Positions 33,361-43,025 are shown, numbered from the stretch's first letter. The stretch: 64,000 bases of DNA from Agreia sp. PsM10 (GCF_030433855.1 NZ_JARUXC010000001.1:1-64000), one strand, 5' to 3'. Notes: generated by a model from the sequence alone, not told the origin. A program made the numbers and translations.

Positions 33361-35652
33361 TCAGTTCTGGCCTGGCTGATCCTCATCGCCGCGGCCCACG
33401 GTGTCATCGCCTTCCGGGGCCGGCACGGGAGCGACGCTCGACCCGGGAGTCGGGACGGTTCCCGGTTGCGTCGGATCGGTCGTGGGAGTCGGAGTCGTCG
33501 TGGCAGGGGCGTCGGTGGAGGAGTCGTCGCTCGAACTCGACCCGGATCCGTAGACCAGATCGTCGTCGGGTTCGGGGAAGTCGGCGGCCGGCTGCAGGAC
33601 CTCGTCGTTGGCCGTCATCACGGACTTCCAGATGCGGTGACGCACGCTGTAGCCGGAGTACCCGTTCGTCTCGACGTCGGTCATCGAGACATCGCCGGAG
33701 ACGTTGCCGACCCAGACGGCGGTGGCGGCCCGCGTGCTCGCCCCGATCATCCACGTGTCCTTCTCGTTGTCGGTGGTGCCCGTCTTGCCGATGTGCTCGA
33801 CGTCGTCGTACGGGTTCGAGGCGGTGGCCGTGCCGCTCTGGATCGGCCCCTTCATCGCGTATGCGAGCGTCGATGCGACCGTCGGATCGAGCGCCTGTGC
33901 GCACTCGGCCTGGGGAGGCTGCAGCTCTGCACCCGAGGCGTCGAGGATACGGTCGATGGCGACCGGCTTGCAGTAGACCCCGTTGGCGGCGATGCCTGCG
34001 TAGGCGGCGGCCATGGTCAGTGGCGCGATCGTCTGGGTGCCGAGGATGTCCGCGAGGTTCGATCCGAGTTCGCCGCCGTCTGCCCTGTGCACGCCCAGGG
34101 ACTGTGCCGTGTTGCGGATCTGGCAGAGGTCGAGCTCTTCGGCCATCGCGATGAAGGCGTTGTTCACGGAGTTCGTGAGGGCGTACTGCACCGTGACGGT
34201 GCCGGGCCTGGAACCGCTGTCGTTCTTCGGGGAGTAGGGCTCACCGCTGATGTCGACGCAGGAGTTCGTGAAGTCGGCGCGATCGAAGGTCTGCGGATTG
34301 CCGTTGACCCGTTCGCCCAGCGTGTTGCCCTGCTTGAGCCACTCCGCGAGTGTGAACACCTTGTAGGTCGAGCCGACCTGGAATCCGCTCGATCCTCCGT
34401 AGCCCTGATCGGTGTTGTAGTTGAGCGAGGTGCTGCCCGGGTCGGCCGACTCACCGGGCACGTAGGTCTTGTTCTGGGCCATCGCGAGGATGCGTCCCGT
34501 TCCGGGTTCGACCGTGACGATGGTCGAGCCCAGGTCGAGTTCGTCGCTCGATGCGGGCACGTACTCCGTCATGGTCTCGTTCGCGTTGGCCTGAAGGGTG
34601 GGGTTCAAGGTCGTGAAGATCTGGAACCCGCCCGTCTTGAAGTTCGACCAGCGCTCGTCGGCCGTGGCGCCGAACGTGGGGTCGTTCTTCACGATCCAGG
34701 TCACGTAGTCGCAGAAGTAGGCGGCGCCGGATGCCGCGGTCTGGCATCCCGTCGACGGCTCGGTGATCACGGGCGTGACGGGGGTGGCGACGGCCTCGTC
34801 GTACTGCGCCTGGGTGATGGTGTGCTGCTTGAGCATCGACGCGAGCACGTCGACGTCGCGGCGGGCTTTGTTCGCCTCGATGTTCTCGGGCTCGTCGATG
34901 CGCAGGCCGTTCGGCTCGTTCACGGTGGCGATCAGGCTCGCGGCCTGCGCGACCGTGAGCTGTGCAGCCGTCGTGCCGTAGTAGTAGTTGGCAGCCGCTT
35001 CGATGCCGTAGACGGATCCGCCGAAGTTGGCGATGTTGAGGTAGCCGAGCAGAATCTGGTCTTTGTTGTACTTCTTCTCGAGGCCGATGGCCAGCCGCAT
35101 CTCAGTCAGCTTGCGGTCGAGCGAGGTGTCGGTCGCCTCGGCGTAGGCCTTCTCGCGGTCGGCCTCGTTGTCGAGGGCCTCGGCCCTCTGCACGAGGATG
35201 TTCTTCACGTACTGCATGGTGATGGTCGACGCGCCGCTCTCGACGCCGCCCGAGGTGACGTTGCTGAGCGCCGCGCGAAGGGTGGATGTCAGGTCGACGC
35301 CGTTGTGCTCGTAGAACCGCGGGTCCTCGGTCGAGACCACCGCGTCCTTGACCGCCGGGGCGATCTCGTCCCAGCCGACCTCCTGGCGGTTCTGGTCGAA
35401 GACCGTCGCGAGCAGGGTGTTCGATCCATCGGTGTTGGTCGAGTAGATCTCGGACTTCTGCGAGAGCGCCCCGATGTCGAGGGTCGACGGCAGGTCTTCG
35501 AAGAGACCGACCGAGCGGGAGACCGTGGCGCTCGTGAGCGAGACGGCGGGAACGGCGAGGGCGGTGACGAGAACACCGGCGATGACGCTCGCTCCGAGCA
35601 GTTCCAGCCAGGGCTTCGCCGCCGACAGGACACGTGACGAGGATTCAGGCAT
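33361..35652 (-). CDS. Class A penicillin-binding protein (bifunctional)
   Basis: 763 residues. N-terminal membrane anchor (~15-42), then a GT51 transglycosylase domain with catalytic Glu109 (STEDPRFYEHNGVD) and GASTITMQYVKNIL, then a transpeptidase domain with SxxK at Ser428 (GSTYK), SxN in TNSVNNAFI and KTG at Lys623 (GKTGTTDNEKD). A disordered Ser/Thr/Pro-rich tail of about 75 residues ends the protein outside the cell. It polymerises and cross-links peptidoglycan. It is divergent from a flavin reductase gene. Confidence 0.93.
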   Translation of the reverse strand: MPESSSRVLSAAKPWLELLGASVIAGVLVTALAVPAVSLTSATVSRSVGLFEDLPSTLDIGALSQKSEIYSTNTDGSNTLLATVFDQNRQEVGWDEIAPAVKDAVVSTEDPRFYEHNGVDLTSTLRAALSNVTSGGVESGASTITMQYVKNILVQRAEALDNEADREKAYAEATDTSLDRKLTEMRLAIGLEKKYNKDQILLGYLNIANFGGSVYGIEAAANYYYGTTAAQLTVAQAASLIATVNEPNGLRIDEPENIEANKARRDVDVLASMLKQHTITQAQYDEAVATPVTPVITEPSTGCQTAASGAAYFCDYVTWIVKNDPTFGATADERWSNFKTGGFQIFTTLNPTLQANANETMTEYVPASSDELDLGSTIVTVEPGTGRILAMAQNKTYVPGESADPGSTSLNYNTDQGYGGSSGFQVGSTYKVFTLAEWLKQGNTLGERVNGNPQTFDRADFTNSCVDISGEPYSPKNDSGSRPGTVTVQYALTNSVNNAFIAMAEELDLCQIRNTAQSLGVHRADGGELGSNLADILGTQTIAPLTMAAAYAGIAANGVYCKPVAIDRILDASGAELQPPQAECAQALDPTVASTLAYAMKGPIQSGTATASNPYDDVEHIGKTGTTDNEKDTWMIGASTRAATAVWVGNVSGDVSMTDVETNGYSGYSVRHRIWKSVMTANDEVLQPAADFPEPDDDLVYGSGSSSSDDSSTDAPATTTPTPTTDPTQPGTVPTPGSSVAPVPAPEGDDTVGRGDEDQPGQN

Positions 35653-35700
35653 AACAGTTGAGGATACGTAGATGCACCTCCGAGGTGGCTGAATCGCCCG

Positions 35701-35725
35701 GTCGTGTCATAGAGGGTCACACGAC
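35701..35725. repeat. Inverted repeat between PBP and flavin reductase genes
   Basis: GTCGTGT (35701-35707) and ACACGAC (35719-35725) are perfect 7-base arms 11 bases apart in a 109-base divergent region. It could be an operator for either gene; nothing else supports it. Confidence 0.35.
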
Positions 35726-35761
35726 TTTCGTCGACGGCCTGTCGGGTGAAGGCTGAGTTCC

Positions 35762-36334
35762 ATGACAGTGAACACCTCCGCACGCGGCACCCGGCACGTC
35801 GGCTCGGTCGAGCCCATCTCCGACAGTGCAGGCCTCGACGCCGACTCGTTCAAGGCCGTCTTCCGAAACCACCCGGCCGGGGTCGCCGTGATCACCGCCG
35901 ATGCCGGCGACGGTCCCATGGGCCTCACGGCCACCTCGGTGTTCTCCGTCAGCGCGGAGCCGCCCCTGCTTGTGTTCTCCGTCTCCGGCCAATCCTCCAG
36001 CGCGCCGACGATCCGTGCGGCAGACACCGTGGTCGTGCATCTTCTGGGGGCGCAGCAGCTCGATCTCGCGACGCTGTGCGCCACCAGCGGCATCGACCGA
36101 TTCGCCGACACGACGATCTGGGATCGCCTGATCACCGGGGAACCCTACTTTCCGGCCGCCCAGTCGTGGATCAGGGGCCGGGTCATCGAGCGCATGGATG
36201 CCGGGGGCTCGACCGTGATAGCCGTGCACGCCCTGCAGGCGGGCACCTCGGACGAGGCGGATTCCGCCGAGCCGCTCGTCTACCACAACCGCACGTGGCA
36301 CAGGCTGGGATCGCACTCGCGCATAGGCGAATAG
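35762..36334 (+). CDS. Flavin reductase-like domain protein
   Basis: 190 residues, FMN-binding split barrel. Family features are FKAVFRNHPAGVAVITADAG near residues 30-49, GLTATSVFSVSAEPPLLVFS, and a C-terminal YHNRTWHRLG. Members reduce FMN or FAD with NAD(P)H for a partner monooxygenase, or bind flavin or heme. No partner oxygenase is adjacent. Its stop overlaps a TAGAGT box before lpdA. ATG 35762 has only a weak GTGAAGG about 14 bases upstream. Confidence 0.85.
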   Translation: MTVNTSARGTRHVGSVEPISDSAGLDADSFKAVFRNHPAGVAVITADAGDGPMGLTATSVFSVSAEPPLLVFSVSGQSSSAPTIRAADTVVVHLLGAQQLDLATLCATSGIDRFADTTIWDRLITGEPYFPAAQSWIRGRVIERMDAGGSTVIAVHALQAGTSDEADSAEPLVYHNRTWHRLGSHSRIGE

Positions 36335-36336
36335 AG

Positions 36337-36360
36337 TTGCACGAGAAAGACCTCGTGCAA
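36337..36360 (+). promoter_or_regulatory. Perfect 9-bp hairpin with 6-base loop upstream of lpdA
   Basis: TTGCACGAG and CTCGTGCAA flank loop AAAGAC. The loop has A at position 1 and G at position 4, the pattern of ANTAR-bound hexaloops. A TAGAGT -10-like box (36332-36337) abuts its left edge, so it may instead be a DNA operator. No T-run follows, so it is not a normal terminator. Confidence 0.65.
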
Positions 36361-36383
36361 ACCGAAGGAAGTCCTAAAACATA

Positions 36384-37784
36384 ATGAGTGCTCACTACAA
36401 CCTCGTCGTTCTGGGAGCCGGCCCCGGCGGCTATGTCGCTGCCATCCGTGCCGCGCAGCTCGGGCTCAGCGTCGCCGTCGTCGAAGAGAAGTACTGGGGC
36501 GGTGTCTGCCTCAACGTCGGCTGCATCCCGTCGAAGGCTCTGCTCCGCAACGCCGAGTTGGCGAACATCTTCGCCACCCAGGCGACGGAGTTCGGAATCT
36601 CGGGAGAGGCCTCGTTCGACTTCGGCGCAGCCTTCGACCGCAGCCGCAAGGTGGCCGACGGGCGCGTCAAGGGCGTGCACTTCCTCATGAAGAAGAACAA
36701 GATCACCGAGTACGACGGCCGGGGGTCGTTCGACGACAGCCACTCGCTCACGGTCGCCAAGTCCGACGGAACGGCCGAGCAGCTCACGTTCGACAACGCG
36801 ATCATCGCCACGGGGTCGACCGTTCGACTCCTCCCGGGTGTGACCCTCAGCGACAACGTCGTCACCTATGAGAGCCAGATCCTGACCCGCGAGCTGCCGA
36901 AGTCGATGGTCATCGTCGGTGCCGGCGCCATCGGAATGGAGTTCGCCTACATCCTGCGCAACTACGGCGTCGAGATCACCATCATCGAGTTCCTCGACCG
37001 GGCCCTTCCCAACGAAGACGTCGACGTGTCGAAGGAGATCGCCAAGCAGTACAAGAAGCTGGGTGTCACGCTGCTCACCTCGACGAAGGTCGAGAGCATC
37101 GTCGACAACGGCTCGTCCGTCACGGTCTCGTACACCGCGAAAGACGGCACGCAGGGGTCGATCGAGGTCGACAAGGTCATGATGTCGATCGGTTTCGCAC
37201 CGCGCGTCGAGGGCTTCGGGCTCGACAAGACCGGAGTGCAGCTGACCGAGCGCGGGGCCATCGCGATCGACGACCACATGCGCACCAACGTTCCGAACAT
37301 CTACGCCATCGGAGACGTCACGGCCAAACTGCAGCTCGCCCACGTGGCCGAGGCCCAGGGCGTCGTGGCCGCCGAGACGATGGGCGGCGCCGAGACCCAG
37401 ACGCTCGGCGACTACCGCAACATGCCGCGGGCCACCTTCTGCCAGCCGCAGGTCGCGAGCTTCGGCCTCACCGAGCAGCAGGCGCGCGACGAGGGGCACG
37501 ACGTGCTCGTATCGACGTTCCCCATGACCGCCAACGGCAAGGCGCACGGGCTCGGCGAGCCGGCCGGCTTCGTCAAGCTGGTCGCCGACGCGAAGTACGG
37601 CGAGCTGCTCGGCGGTCACATGGTGGGCCACGATGTGTCGGAGCTGCTGCCCGAGCTCACCCTCGCGCAGATGTGGGACCTCACGGCGACCGAGCTGGCA
37701 CGCAACGTGCACACGCACCCCACCCTCAGCGAGGCCCTGCAGGAGGCATTCCACGGGCTCAAGGGGCACATGATCAACCTGTAG
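36384..37784 (+). CDS. lpdA: Dihydrolipoyl dehydrogenase
   Basis: 466 residues, E3 subunit of 2-oxoacid dehydrogenase complexes, oxidising dihydrolipoamide with NAD+. FAD motif [20 protein letters not shown], redox disulfide [13 protein letters not shown] (Cys41/Cys46 region), NAD motif [22 protein letters not shown]-phosphate motif YAIGDVTA and catalytic [10 protein letters not shown] near the C-terminus are all intact. AAGGAA lies about 14 bases before the ATG. A perfect hairpin lies just upstream. Two GAF-ANTAR genes follow, the first only two bases after the stop. Confidence 0.95.
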   Translation: MSAHYNLVVLGAGPGGYVAAIRAAQLGLSVAVVEEKYWGGVCLNVGCIPSKALLRNAELANIFATQATEFGISGEASFDFGAAFDRSRKVADGRVKGVHFLMKKNKITEYDGRGSFDDSHSLTVAKSDGTAEQLTFDNAIIATGSTVRLLPGVTLSDNVVTYESQILTRELPKSMVIVGAGAIGMEFAYILRNYGVEITIIEFLDRALPNEDVDVSKEIAKQYKKLGVTLLTSTKVESIVDNGSSVTVSYTAKDGTQGSIEVDKVMMSIGFAPRVEGFGLDKTGVQLTERGAIAIDDHMRTNVPNIYAIGDVTAKLQLAHVAEAQGVVAAETMGGAETQTLGDYRNMPRATFCQPQVASFGLTEQQARDEGHDVLVSTFPMTANGKAHGLGEPAGFVKLVADAKYGELLGGHMVGHDVSELLPELTLAQMWDLTATELARNVHTHPTLSEALQEAFHGLKGHMINL

Positions 37785-37786
37785 AC

Positions 37787-38491
37787 ATGTCCCATCGTGC
37801 GCGATTCGACGATGCGGTGCGCGCCTTGTCGTCGCCGGGAGACCTGCGAGCCGATCTCTGCTCGCCGTTCCTGTCGGTGCTGCCGGTGACGGGTGTATCG
37901 ATATCCGTCCTCGGCGGCATCGCCGGCCCGGGCACGATCTGCGCGAGCGACCGTCGGGCGAGTCGACTCGACGAGCTGCAGTTCGATCTGGGCGAGGGGC
38001 CGTGCTGGGAGGCAATGGCGAGCCGACGGCCGGTCCTGACCGAGAACATCCGGCACCAGACGGCCTGCGACGCCTGGCCTGCTCTCGTGGGCGCGCTCGG
38101 CGACGAGCGGATCATGGGCGTCTTCGCGTTCCCTCTTGCCGTCGGATCGTTGGACATCGGTGCGGTCGACCTGTACACCGAGCATCCGGCACGGCTCGAC
38201 GACGGCGAGGTGGCCGATGCGATGGCCCTGGCCGGGTTCGCGGTGTGGCATGTGCTGCACCGGGTGCTCGACGACCACCGATCGCAGGAGGATTCGCGCG
38301 AGGAGGAGCCCGCGTCGTCACGACGGGAGTTCCACCAGGCCACCGGCATGGTGCTGGCCCAGATGGACGTCCAGGCATCCGATGCGGCCCTGCTGATCCG
38401 CGCTCACGCATTCTCGACCGGGCGTACCGTGCTCGAGGTCTCGCGGGACATCGTCGACAGGCGGATCGTGTTCTCCGAGGAGATGCCGTGA
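37787..38491 (+). CDS. GAF-ANTAR regulator 1
   Basis: 234 residues. N-terminal GAF domain (~10-155) with DELQFDLGEGPCWEAMASRR and an ALGDERIMGVFAFPL core, then a C-terminal ANTAR domain (~180-232) REFHQATGMVLAQMDVQ, DAALLIRAHAFSTGRTVLEV, DIVDRRI. ANTAR domains bind paired RNA hairpins to prevent termination or block translation. ATG 37787 starts two bases after the lpdA stop, so it is co-transcribed. The GAF input signal is unknown. It is followed 40 bases later by a second GAF-ANTAR gene with its own -10 box. Confidence 0.88.
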   Translation: MSHRARFDDAVRALSSPGDLRADLCSPFLSVLPVTGVSISVLGGIAGPGTICASDRRASRLDELQFDLGEGPCWEAMASRRPVLTENIRHQTACDAWPALVGALGDERIMGVFAFPLAVGSLDIGAVDLYTEHPARLDDGEVADAMALAGFAVWHVLHRVLDDHRSQEDSREEEPASSRREFHQATGMVLAQMDVQASDAALLIRAHAFSTGRTVLEVSRDIVDRRIVFSEEMP

Positions 38492-38518
38492 TCGCTCGAA
38501 GTGCCCGCCTTCGACAGT

Positions 38519-38524
38519 TAAGGT
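38519..38524 (+). promoter_or_regulatory. -10 box of GAF-ANTAR gene 2 (leaderless)
   Basis: TAAGGT ends 7 bases before the ATG at 38532 and no Shine-Dalgarno is present. Confidence 0.5.
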
Positions 38525-38531
38525 TGACCTC

Positions 38532-39245
38532 ATGGTGAGCAGAACGCGCGAGGCTCAGTTGACCGCCACGTTCGTGACCCTCGCAGACACCTTGGTGGCC
38601 GACTACGACGTGGTCGACCTGCTTCACACGCTCATCAGCACCTGTGCGGAGTTGCTCGATGCCGCGGGCGCAGGGCTCACTCTGGCGGCAGCCGACGGCC
38701 AGCTCGAGGTGCTCGCGTCGACGAGCGAGGAGAGCCGACTCGTCGAACTCATGCAGCTGCGGGCCGGAGAGGGGCCGTGCATCGAGGCCTACCTCACCGG
38801 CACGGTCGTGGCCGTGCCCGATGTCGCAGAGGTGACCGACATCTGGCCGCTGTTCGCGAACAAGGCACTGGCGCAGGGGTTCCGCTCGGTGCACTGCATT
38901 CCCATGCAGCTGCGGGGTGAGACGATCGGCAGCCTGAACCTGTTCCGCTGCACCCTCGGGCGGCTGCCCGACGACGACATCGCCGTGGCCCGGGGGCTGG
39001 CCGACATCGCCACCATCGGCATCCTGCACCAGCGGGCGATGAGCGAGAGCGACGTCGCCCGGCAGCAGCTGCAGCAGGCGCTCGACAGCCGGGTGCTCAT
39101 CGAGCAGGCCAAGGGTGTTCTGGCGCACACCCACTCGCTCGACATGAACGGTGCGTTCACGCTCCTGCGCAGCTACGCTCGTCAGAACGGGGTCCGGCTC
39201 CAGGACGTCGCGCGCGATGTCGTCGAGAGGCGACTCACGATCTGA
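38532..39245 (+). CDS. GAF-ANTAR regulator 2
   Basis: 237 residues. GAF domain (~20-160) with AAGAGLTLAAADGQLEVLAS, LRAGEGPCIEAYLTG and GFRSVHCIPMQLRGETIGSL, then ANTAR (~175-235) with LQQALDSRVLIEQAKGVLAH, FTLLRSYARQNGVRLQDVAR and DVVERRL. The ANTAR here (RVLIEQAKG) is closer to the family consensus than in the upstream paralogue. It has its own leaderless promoter, so the two may be made under different conditions. It ends 6 bases before the convergent dGTPase gene. Confidence 0.9.
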   Translation: MVSRTREAQLTATFVTLADTLVADYDVVDLLHTLISTCAELLDAAGAGLTLAAADGQLEVLASTSEESRLVELMQLRAGEGPCIEAYLTGTVVAVPDVAEVTDIWPLFANKALAQGFRSVHCIPMQLRGETIGSLNLFRCTLGRLPDDDIAVARGLADIATIGILHQRAMSESDVARQQLQQALDSRVLIEQAKGVLAHTHSLDMNGAFTLLRSYARQNGVRLQDVARDVVERRLTI

Positions 39246-39251
39246 TCGTCG

Positions 39252-40817
39252 TCAGATGCCGGTTCCGCCCTCCCACAGGTGCTCCGAGGTGCCGCTGATG
39301 AGTGCGGCCACCCCCATGGCCTGGCTGTCGGTGAGCGAGGCGATGTAGTCGACGATGCCGCGTCCGCGTCCGCGCGCGATGAGGCTCTCGTCGTCGGTGC
39401 GTCCGCGGAGCAGCTCGGGGGAGTCTGCCCGCAGGCGGAAGTATCCGGCGGTGGCCACCTGAACCAGTTCGACCAGGCGACGGGGCGCACGAGCCGCATC
39501 GTCCTCGTCGGACAGCCAGGCCCGGAAGCCGTCGACGAGGGTCTCGAGCACGCGACCCTGTCCGCGCTGGTAGGTCGCGAGGTCGGGTCGCTCGAGCACG
39601 AAACGCGTGTGCACGAACTTGAGAACGACCACGTCGTGCCAGGCCTGCTGGCCGAGCCTCACATGCGCACTCCTGACATGGGGATCGCGGTCGACGACGA
39701 TCGAGCGCTGCAGCCTGTTGATCCAGCTGCGCGTGAACGACGAGATCGCCCGCTCGGCGCCCATCGAGCCGTCGAACGGAACCGAGAGCAGCCCGTCTCC
39801 GAGGTCTTCGCTGACCTTCTGCACGGCTGTCCTGAAGGCGTCGTCCGAGGCGTTCCACGCATCACGCGCGTGGATGCGCCGGCGCACCAGCTCGAGGGCG
39901 TGGCCCGGCGTGCGGGCGCTCGCCTCGAGCGACTGCTCGTCGAGTCGTGACAGTCGCGCCTGGTCGCGGAGCCAACTGCGCAGCTCGGCGGAGACGGAGG
40001 CCTGCTGCAGAACACCGGCCCGGTAGAAGTCGTCGAGGTCGTGGATCGAATATGCGATGTCGTCGGCGATGTCCATGACCGAGCATTCGACGGTCTGGCG
40101 CCACTCGCCGATGCGGGGGAAGGCGGCGCGGGCCTCGCGCAGCTCGTCGGCGTCGAGCGTGTACGCCGAGAACTTGTCGGCCCCGCCGTTGCGCTGCGAA
40201 CCGACGCCCCGGGGCATTCCGTCGGGCATGTCGGTTCGCACCCGCGACTGCCATTCGGCCCGGAGCCAGGGGTACTTCAGAACGCCCGCCCGCACGGCGG
40301 CCGTGAGGTTGAGGCCCTGCTCGGTGGCATCGCACGCGTCGAGTTCCGTGAGGATGCGGAAGGTCTGGGCGTTGCCCTCGAACCCCTCGGACAGGTTCAG
40401 GCGCTCGCGGGCGAGCCGGTCGAGAACCTGCTCTCCGAGGTGGCCGAACGGCGGGTGCCCCAGATCGTGCGCGCTGGCGGCCGCCTGCACGACGACGGGA
40501 TCGCATCCTCCGAGTTCGCGCACCAGGCGCCCGGTGTCGCCCGTGTCCTGCTCGAGCATCACCGCGATCGACCGGGCGACGGCGGTGACCTTGACCGAAT
40601 GGGTGAGCCGATTGTGGATGACGGGCCCGGCTCCGGCCTGCGAGATGACCTGGGTGACCGCCGACAGCCGGGAGAAATAGGGCGAGAATCTGATGCGCTC
40701 GAGATCGACGCGGAAGTCGGGCTGGGGCTCGATGCGCTCGAGAGGGTCGAGCTGTTCGGGGATGCGCCGATGGATGCGCGCCTCGGAGGTGTTCTGCAGT
40801 GCGTCTGCGGTGCTCAT
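39252..40817 (-). CDS. dgt: Deoxyguanosinetriphosphate triphosphohydrolase-like protein
   Basis: 521 residues, HD-domain dNTPase releasing triphosphate from dGTP or other dNTPs. Metal ligands are visible as His in NRLTHSVKV, the HD pair in AAASAHDLGHPPFGHLGE, and Asp in VMDIADDIAYSIHDLDDFY. The N-terminal region FSRLSAVTQVISQAGAGPVI is the usual dgt signature. The start is ATG 40817, 10 bases after the recQ stop on the same strand; upstream in-frame codons lie inside recQ. It is co-transcribed with recQ, which fits a nucleotide-pool and DNA-maintenance unit. Confidence 0.9.
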   Translation of the reverse strand: MSTADALQNTSEARIHRRIPEQLDPLERIEPQPDFRVDLERIRFSPYFSRLSAVTQVISQAGAGPVIHNRLTHSVKVTAVARSIAVMLEQDTGDTGRLVRELGGCDPVVVQAAASAHDLGHPPFGHLGEQVLDRLARERLNLSEGFEGNAQTFRILTELDACDATEQGLNLTAAVRAGVLKYPWLRAEWQSRVRTDMPDGMPRGVGSQRNGGADKFSAYTLDADELREARAAFPRIGEWRQTVECSVMDIADDIAYSIHDLDDFYRAGVLQQASVSAELRSWLRDQARLSRLDEQSLEASARTPGHALELVRRRIHARDAWNASDDAFRTAVQKVSEDLGDGLLSVPFDGSMGAERAISSFTRSWINRLQRSIVVDRDPHVRSAHVRLGQQAWHDVVVLKFVHTRFVLERPDLATYQRGQGRVLETLVDGFRAWLSDEDDAARAPRRLVELVQVATAGYFRLRADSPELLRGRTDDESLIARGRGRGIVDYIASLTDSQAMGVAALISGTSEHLWEGGTGI

Positions 40818-40827
40818 CTGACCGAGA

Positions 40828-42960
40828 TTACATCTGCAGGGCGAGAGCGAAGGGCAGCACGCTGCCGGCGCCGTGTCGACGCAGTTCGCGGCCCGCGACC
40901 GTGATCGTCCATCGGCTGTCGACGAGATCGTCGACGAGCAGCACCGCCCGACCGCTCTGCGCATCGAGCCGCTCGGACAGCTGCGCTCCCACCTCGAAAC
41001 GCTGCCAGACCGAGGAGAGCCGGTAGACGCTGTTGCCGCCGGGCGCGCCGTCGGGGCCGCCGCCCGCCAGATCGAGCGAGCCGAGGTGGGGGAGCCTGCC
41101 CAACTGGGACAGCCCCTCGGCGATCGACCGCACGAGAACGGGCCGCCGCCTCGACGGCATGCTGACGATGGCTGCGGGGCGCTCGCTCCACGGCCATTCG
41201 CCCAGAACGCGAGCGCAGGCCTGAATGAGCGCGGGACTCGCCGCCTCGTCGGGCGAGCCCGCTGCGAAGAGCTGCCGCAGCGTGCCGCCCCAGCCGAGGT
41301 CGGTGAGTCGAGCCAGCGCTCGGCCCGGCTCGATGCGCTCGTCGATGGCGATGCGCCCCTTCACGGAGACGCCACGCTCCGACGCGCCGGTGGGCCACTG
41401 CGTGCGCGGCTCGATGACCGCGCCGACCCGCTGCAGCGCGGCTTCGGCAGTCACCTGGTCACCCGATGCGACCGAACTGTCGTACCAGGAGCTCGTGCAG
41501 TTGTCGCACCGTCCGCAGGGCGCCGCGGTCGGATCGTCGAGGGCGCGCTGCAGGAACTCCATGCGGCAGCCGGTGGTCGTCTCGTAGTCGAGCATCGACT
41601 GCTGCTCGGCCACCCGCTCGGCGGCGATGCGCTCATATCGCTCGGCGTCGTAGACCCAGGGCCGGCCCGTCGAGCGCCAGCCGCCCTGCACCTTCGACAC
41701 CGCGCCGTCGACGTCGAGCACCTTGAGCAGCAGCTCGAGAGGGGTTCTGCGCAGGTCGACCAGGGCCTCGAGCGCGGGAGTCGAGAGCGGGCCGGACTCT
41801 GCGTCGAGCGCGTCGAGCACGGCGCGGGCGCGCCTGTCGTCGGGCATGGATGCGGTGGCGAAGTAGTGCCAGATCTCCGGGTCTTCTCGACCCGGCAGCA
41901 GGAGCACGTCGGCGTTCGCGGTGGCGCGGCCGGCGCGGCCGACCTGCTGGTAGTACGCCACGGGCGACGACGGAGCGCCGAGGTGGATGACGAATCCGAG
42001 ATCGGGCTTGTCGAACCCCATGCCCAGCGCGCTGGTGGCCACGAGCGCCTTGACCTCGTTGTTCTTCAACTTCGCCTCGGCGGCCTCGCGATCGGCCGGA
42101 TCGGTGCGACCGGTGTAGGCCAGCACCTCGTGGCCAGCCTCTCGCAGAAGCCGTGCGGTGTCTTCGGCCGCCGACACCGTGAGGGCGTAGATGATGCCGC
42201 TGCCCTGCATCTGGTCGAGATGCGTCAGCAGCCAGCCCAGCCTGGCCTTCGCGTCGGGCAGCCTCAGCGCGCCCAGCCGCAGCGACGCGCGGGCGAGCGG
42301 ACCACGGATCGTGACGACCGCATTGGCGTCGGCGCCCTGAGCGTCGACGCTCAACTGCTCGGCGACGTCGGCGACGACCCGGGAGTTCGCCGTCGCCGTG
42401 GTGGCGAGCACCGGCACGCCCGGGGGGAGCTCGGCGATCAGCGTGCGAAGCCGACGGTAATCGGGGCGGAAATCGTGGCCCCAGTCGGAGATGCAGTGCG
42501 CCTCGTCGACGACGAGCAGTCCGGTGCGGCGCACGAGTTCGGGCAGCTGCTCGTCTCGGAAGCGGGGGTTGTTGAGTCGTTCGGGCGAGACCAGCAGCAC
42601 ATCGATCTCGTTGCGGCCGAGCCGCTCCTTGATCGACTCCCACTCGTGGGTGTTCGCGGAGTTGAGGCTCGCGGCCGTGACTCCCGCCCGGGCGGCGGCG
42701 GCCACCTGGTCGCGCATGAGTGCGAGAAGGGGAGACACGAGGATGGTGGGACCGGCACCGCGCTGCCGAAGCAGCAGCGTCGCAATGAAGTAGACGGCCG
42801 ACTTGCCCCACCCGGTGCGCTGCACGACGAGCGCTCGGCTGCGGTCGGTGACCAGGGCGTCGATCGCCTCGGCCTGACCCTCGTGGAACTTTGCGTCGGG
42901 CCGACCGACCAGGGAGCGCAGAATGTCGGTCGCGGTCTGGGCGGGTTCGGATGGCGTCAT
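40828..42960 (-). CDS. recQ: RecQ-family helicase with C-terminal phosphoribosyltransferase-like domain
   Basis: 710 residues. Helicase core (~1-330): Walker A TGWGKSAVYF (Lys53), DEAH box LLVVDEAHCISDWGHDFR, motif VI QQVGRAGRATANA. The RecQ zinc module has four Cys (CRMEFL ... CGRCDNC). After about residue 480 the protein departs from E. coli RecQ and ends with AVLLVDDLVDSRWTITVAGR, a PRPP-binding motif of type I phosphoribosyltransferases. There is no HRDC domain. It unwinds DNA 3'-5' by family knowledge; the PRTase-like part is unexplained. The ATG at 42960 begins MTPSEPAQTATDILRSLVG. Confidence 0.9.
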   Translation of the reverse strand: MTPSEPAQTATDILRSLVGRPDAKFHEGQAEAIDALVTDRSRALVVQRTGWGKSAVYFIATLLLRQRGAGPTILVSPLLALMRDQVAAAARAGVTAASLNSANTHEWESIKERLGRNEIDVLLVSPERLNNPRFRDEQLPELVRRTGLLVVDEAHCISDWGHDFRPDYRRLRTLIAELPPGVPVLATTATANSRVVADVAEQLSVDAQGADANAVVTIRGPLARASLRLGALRLPDAKARLGWLLTHLDQMQGSGIIYALTVSAAEDTARLLREAGHEVLAYTGRTDPADREAAEAKLKNNEVKALVATSALGMGFDKPDLGFVIHLGAPSSPVAYYQQVGRAGRATANADVLLLPGREDPEIWHYFATASMPDDRRARAVLDALDAESGPLSTPALEALVDLRRTPLELLLKVLDVDGAVSKVQGGWRSTGRPWVYDAERYERIAAERVAEQQSMLDYETTTGCRMEFLQRALDDPTAAPCGRCDNCTSSWYDSSVASGDQVTAEAALQRVGAVIEPRTQWPTGASERGVSVKGRIAIDERIEPGRALARLTDLGWGGTLRQLFAAGSPDEAASPALIQACARVLGEWPWSERPAAIVSMPSRRRPVLVRSIAEGLSQLGRLPHLGSLDLAGGGPDGAPGGNSVYRLSSVWQRFEVGAQLSERLDAQSGRAVLLVDDLVDSRWTITVAGRELRRHGAGSVLPFALALQM

Positions 42961-43025
42961 GACTCGAGCCTGCCATCGACCGCAGACGCCCGGTGACCGT
43001 GGACGCATTCCGGGGCGAAAAGGGG

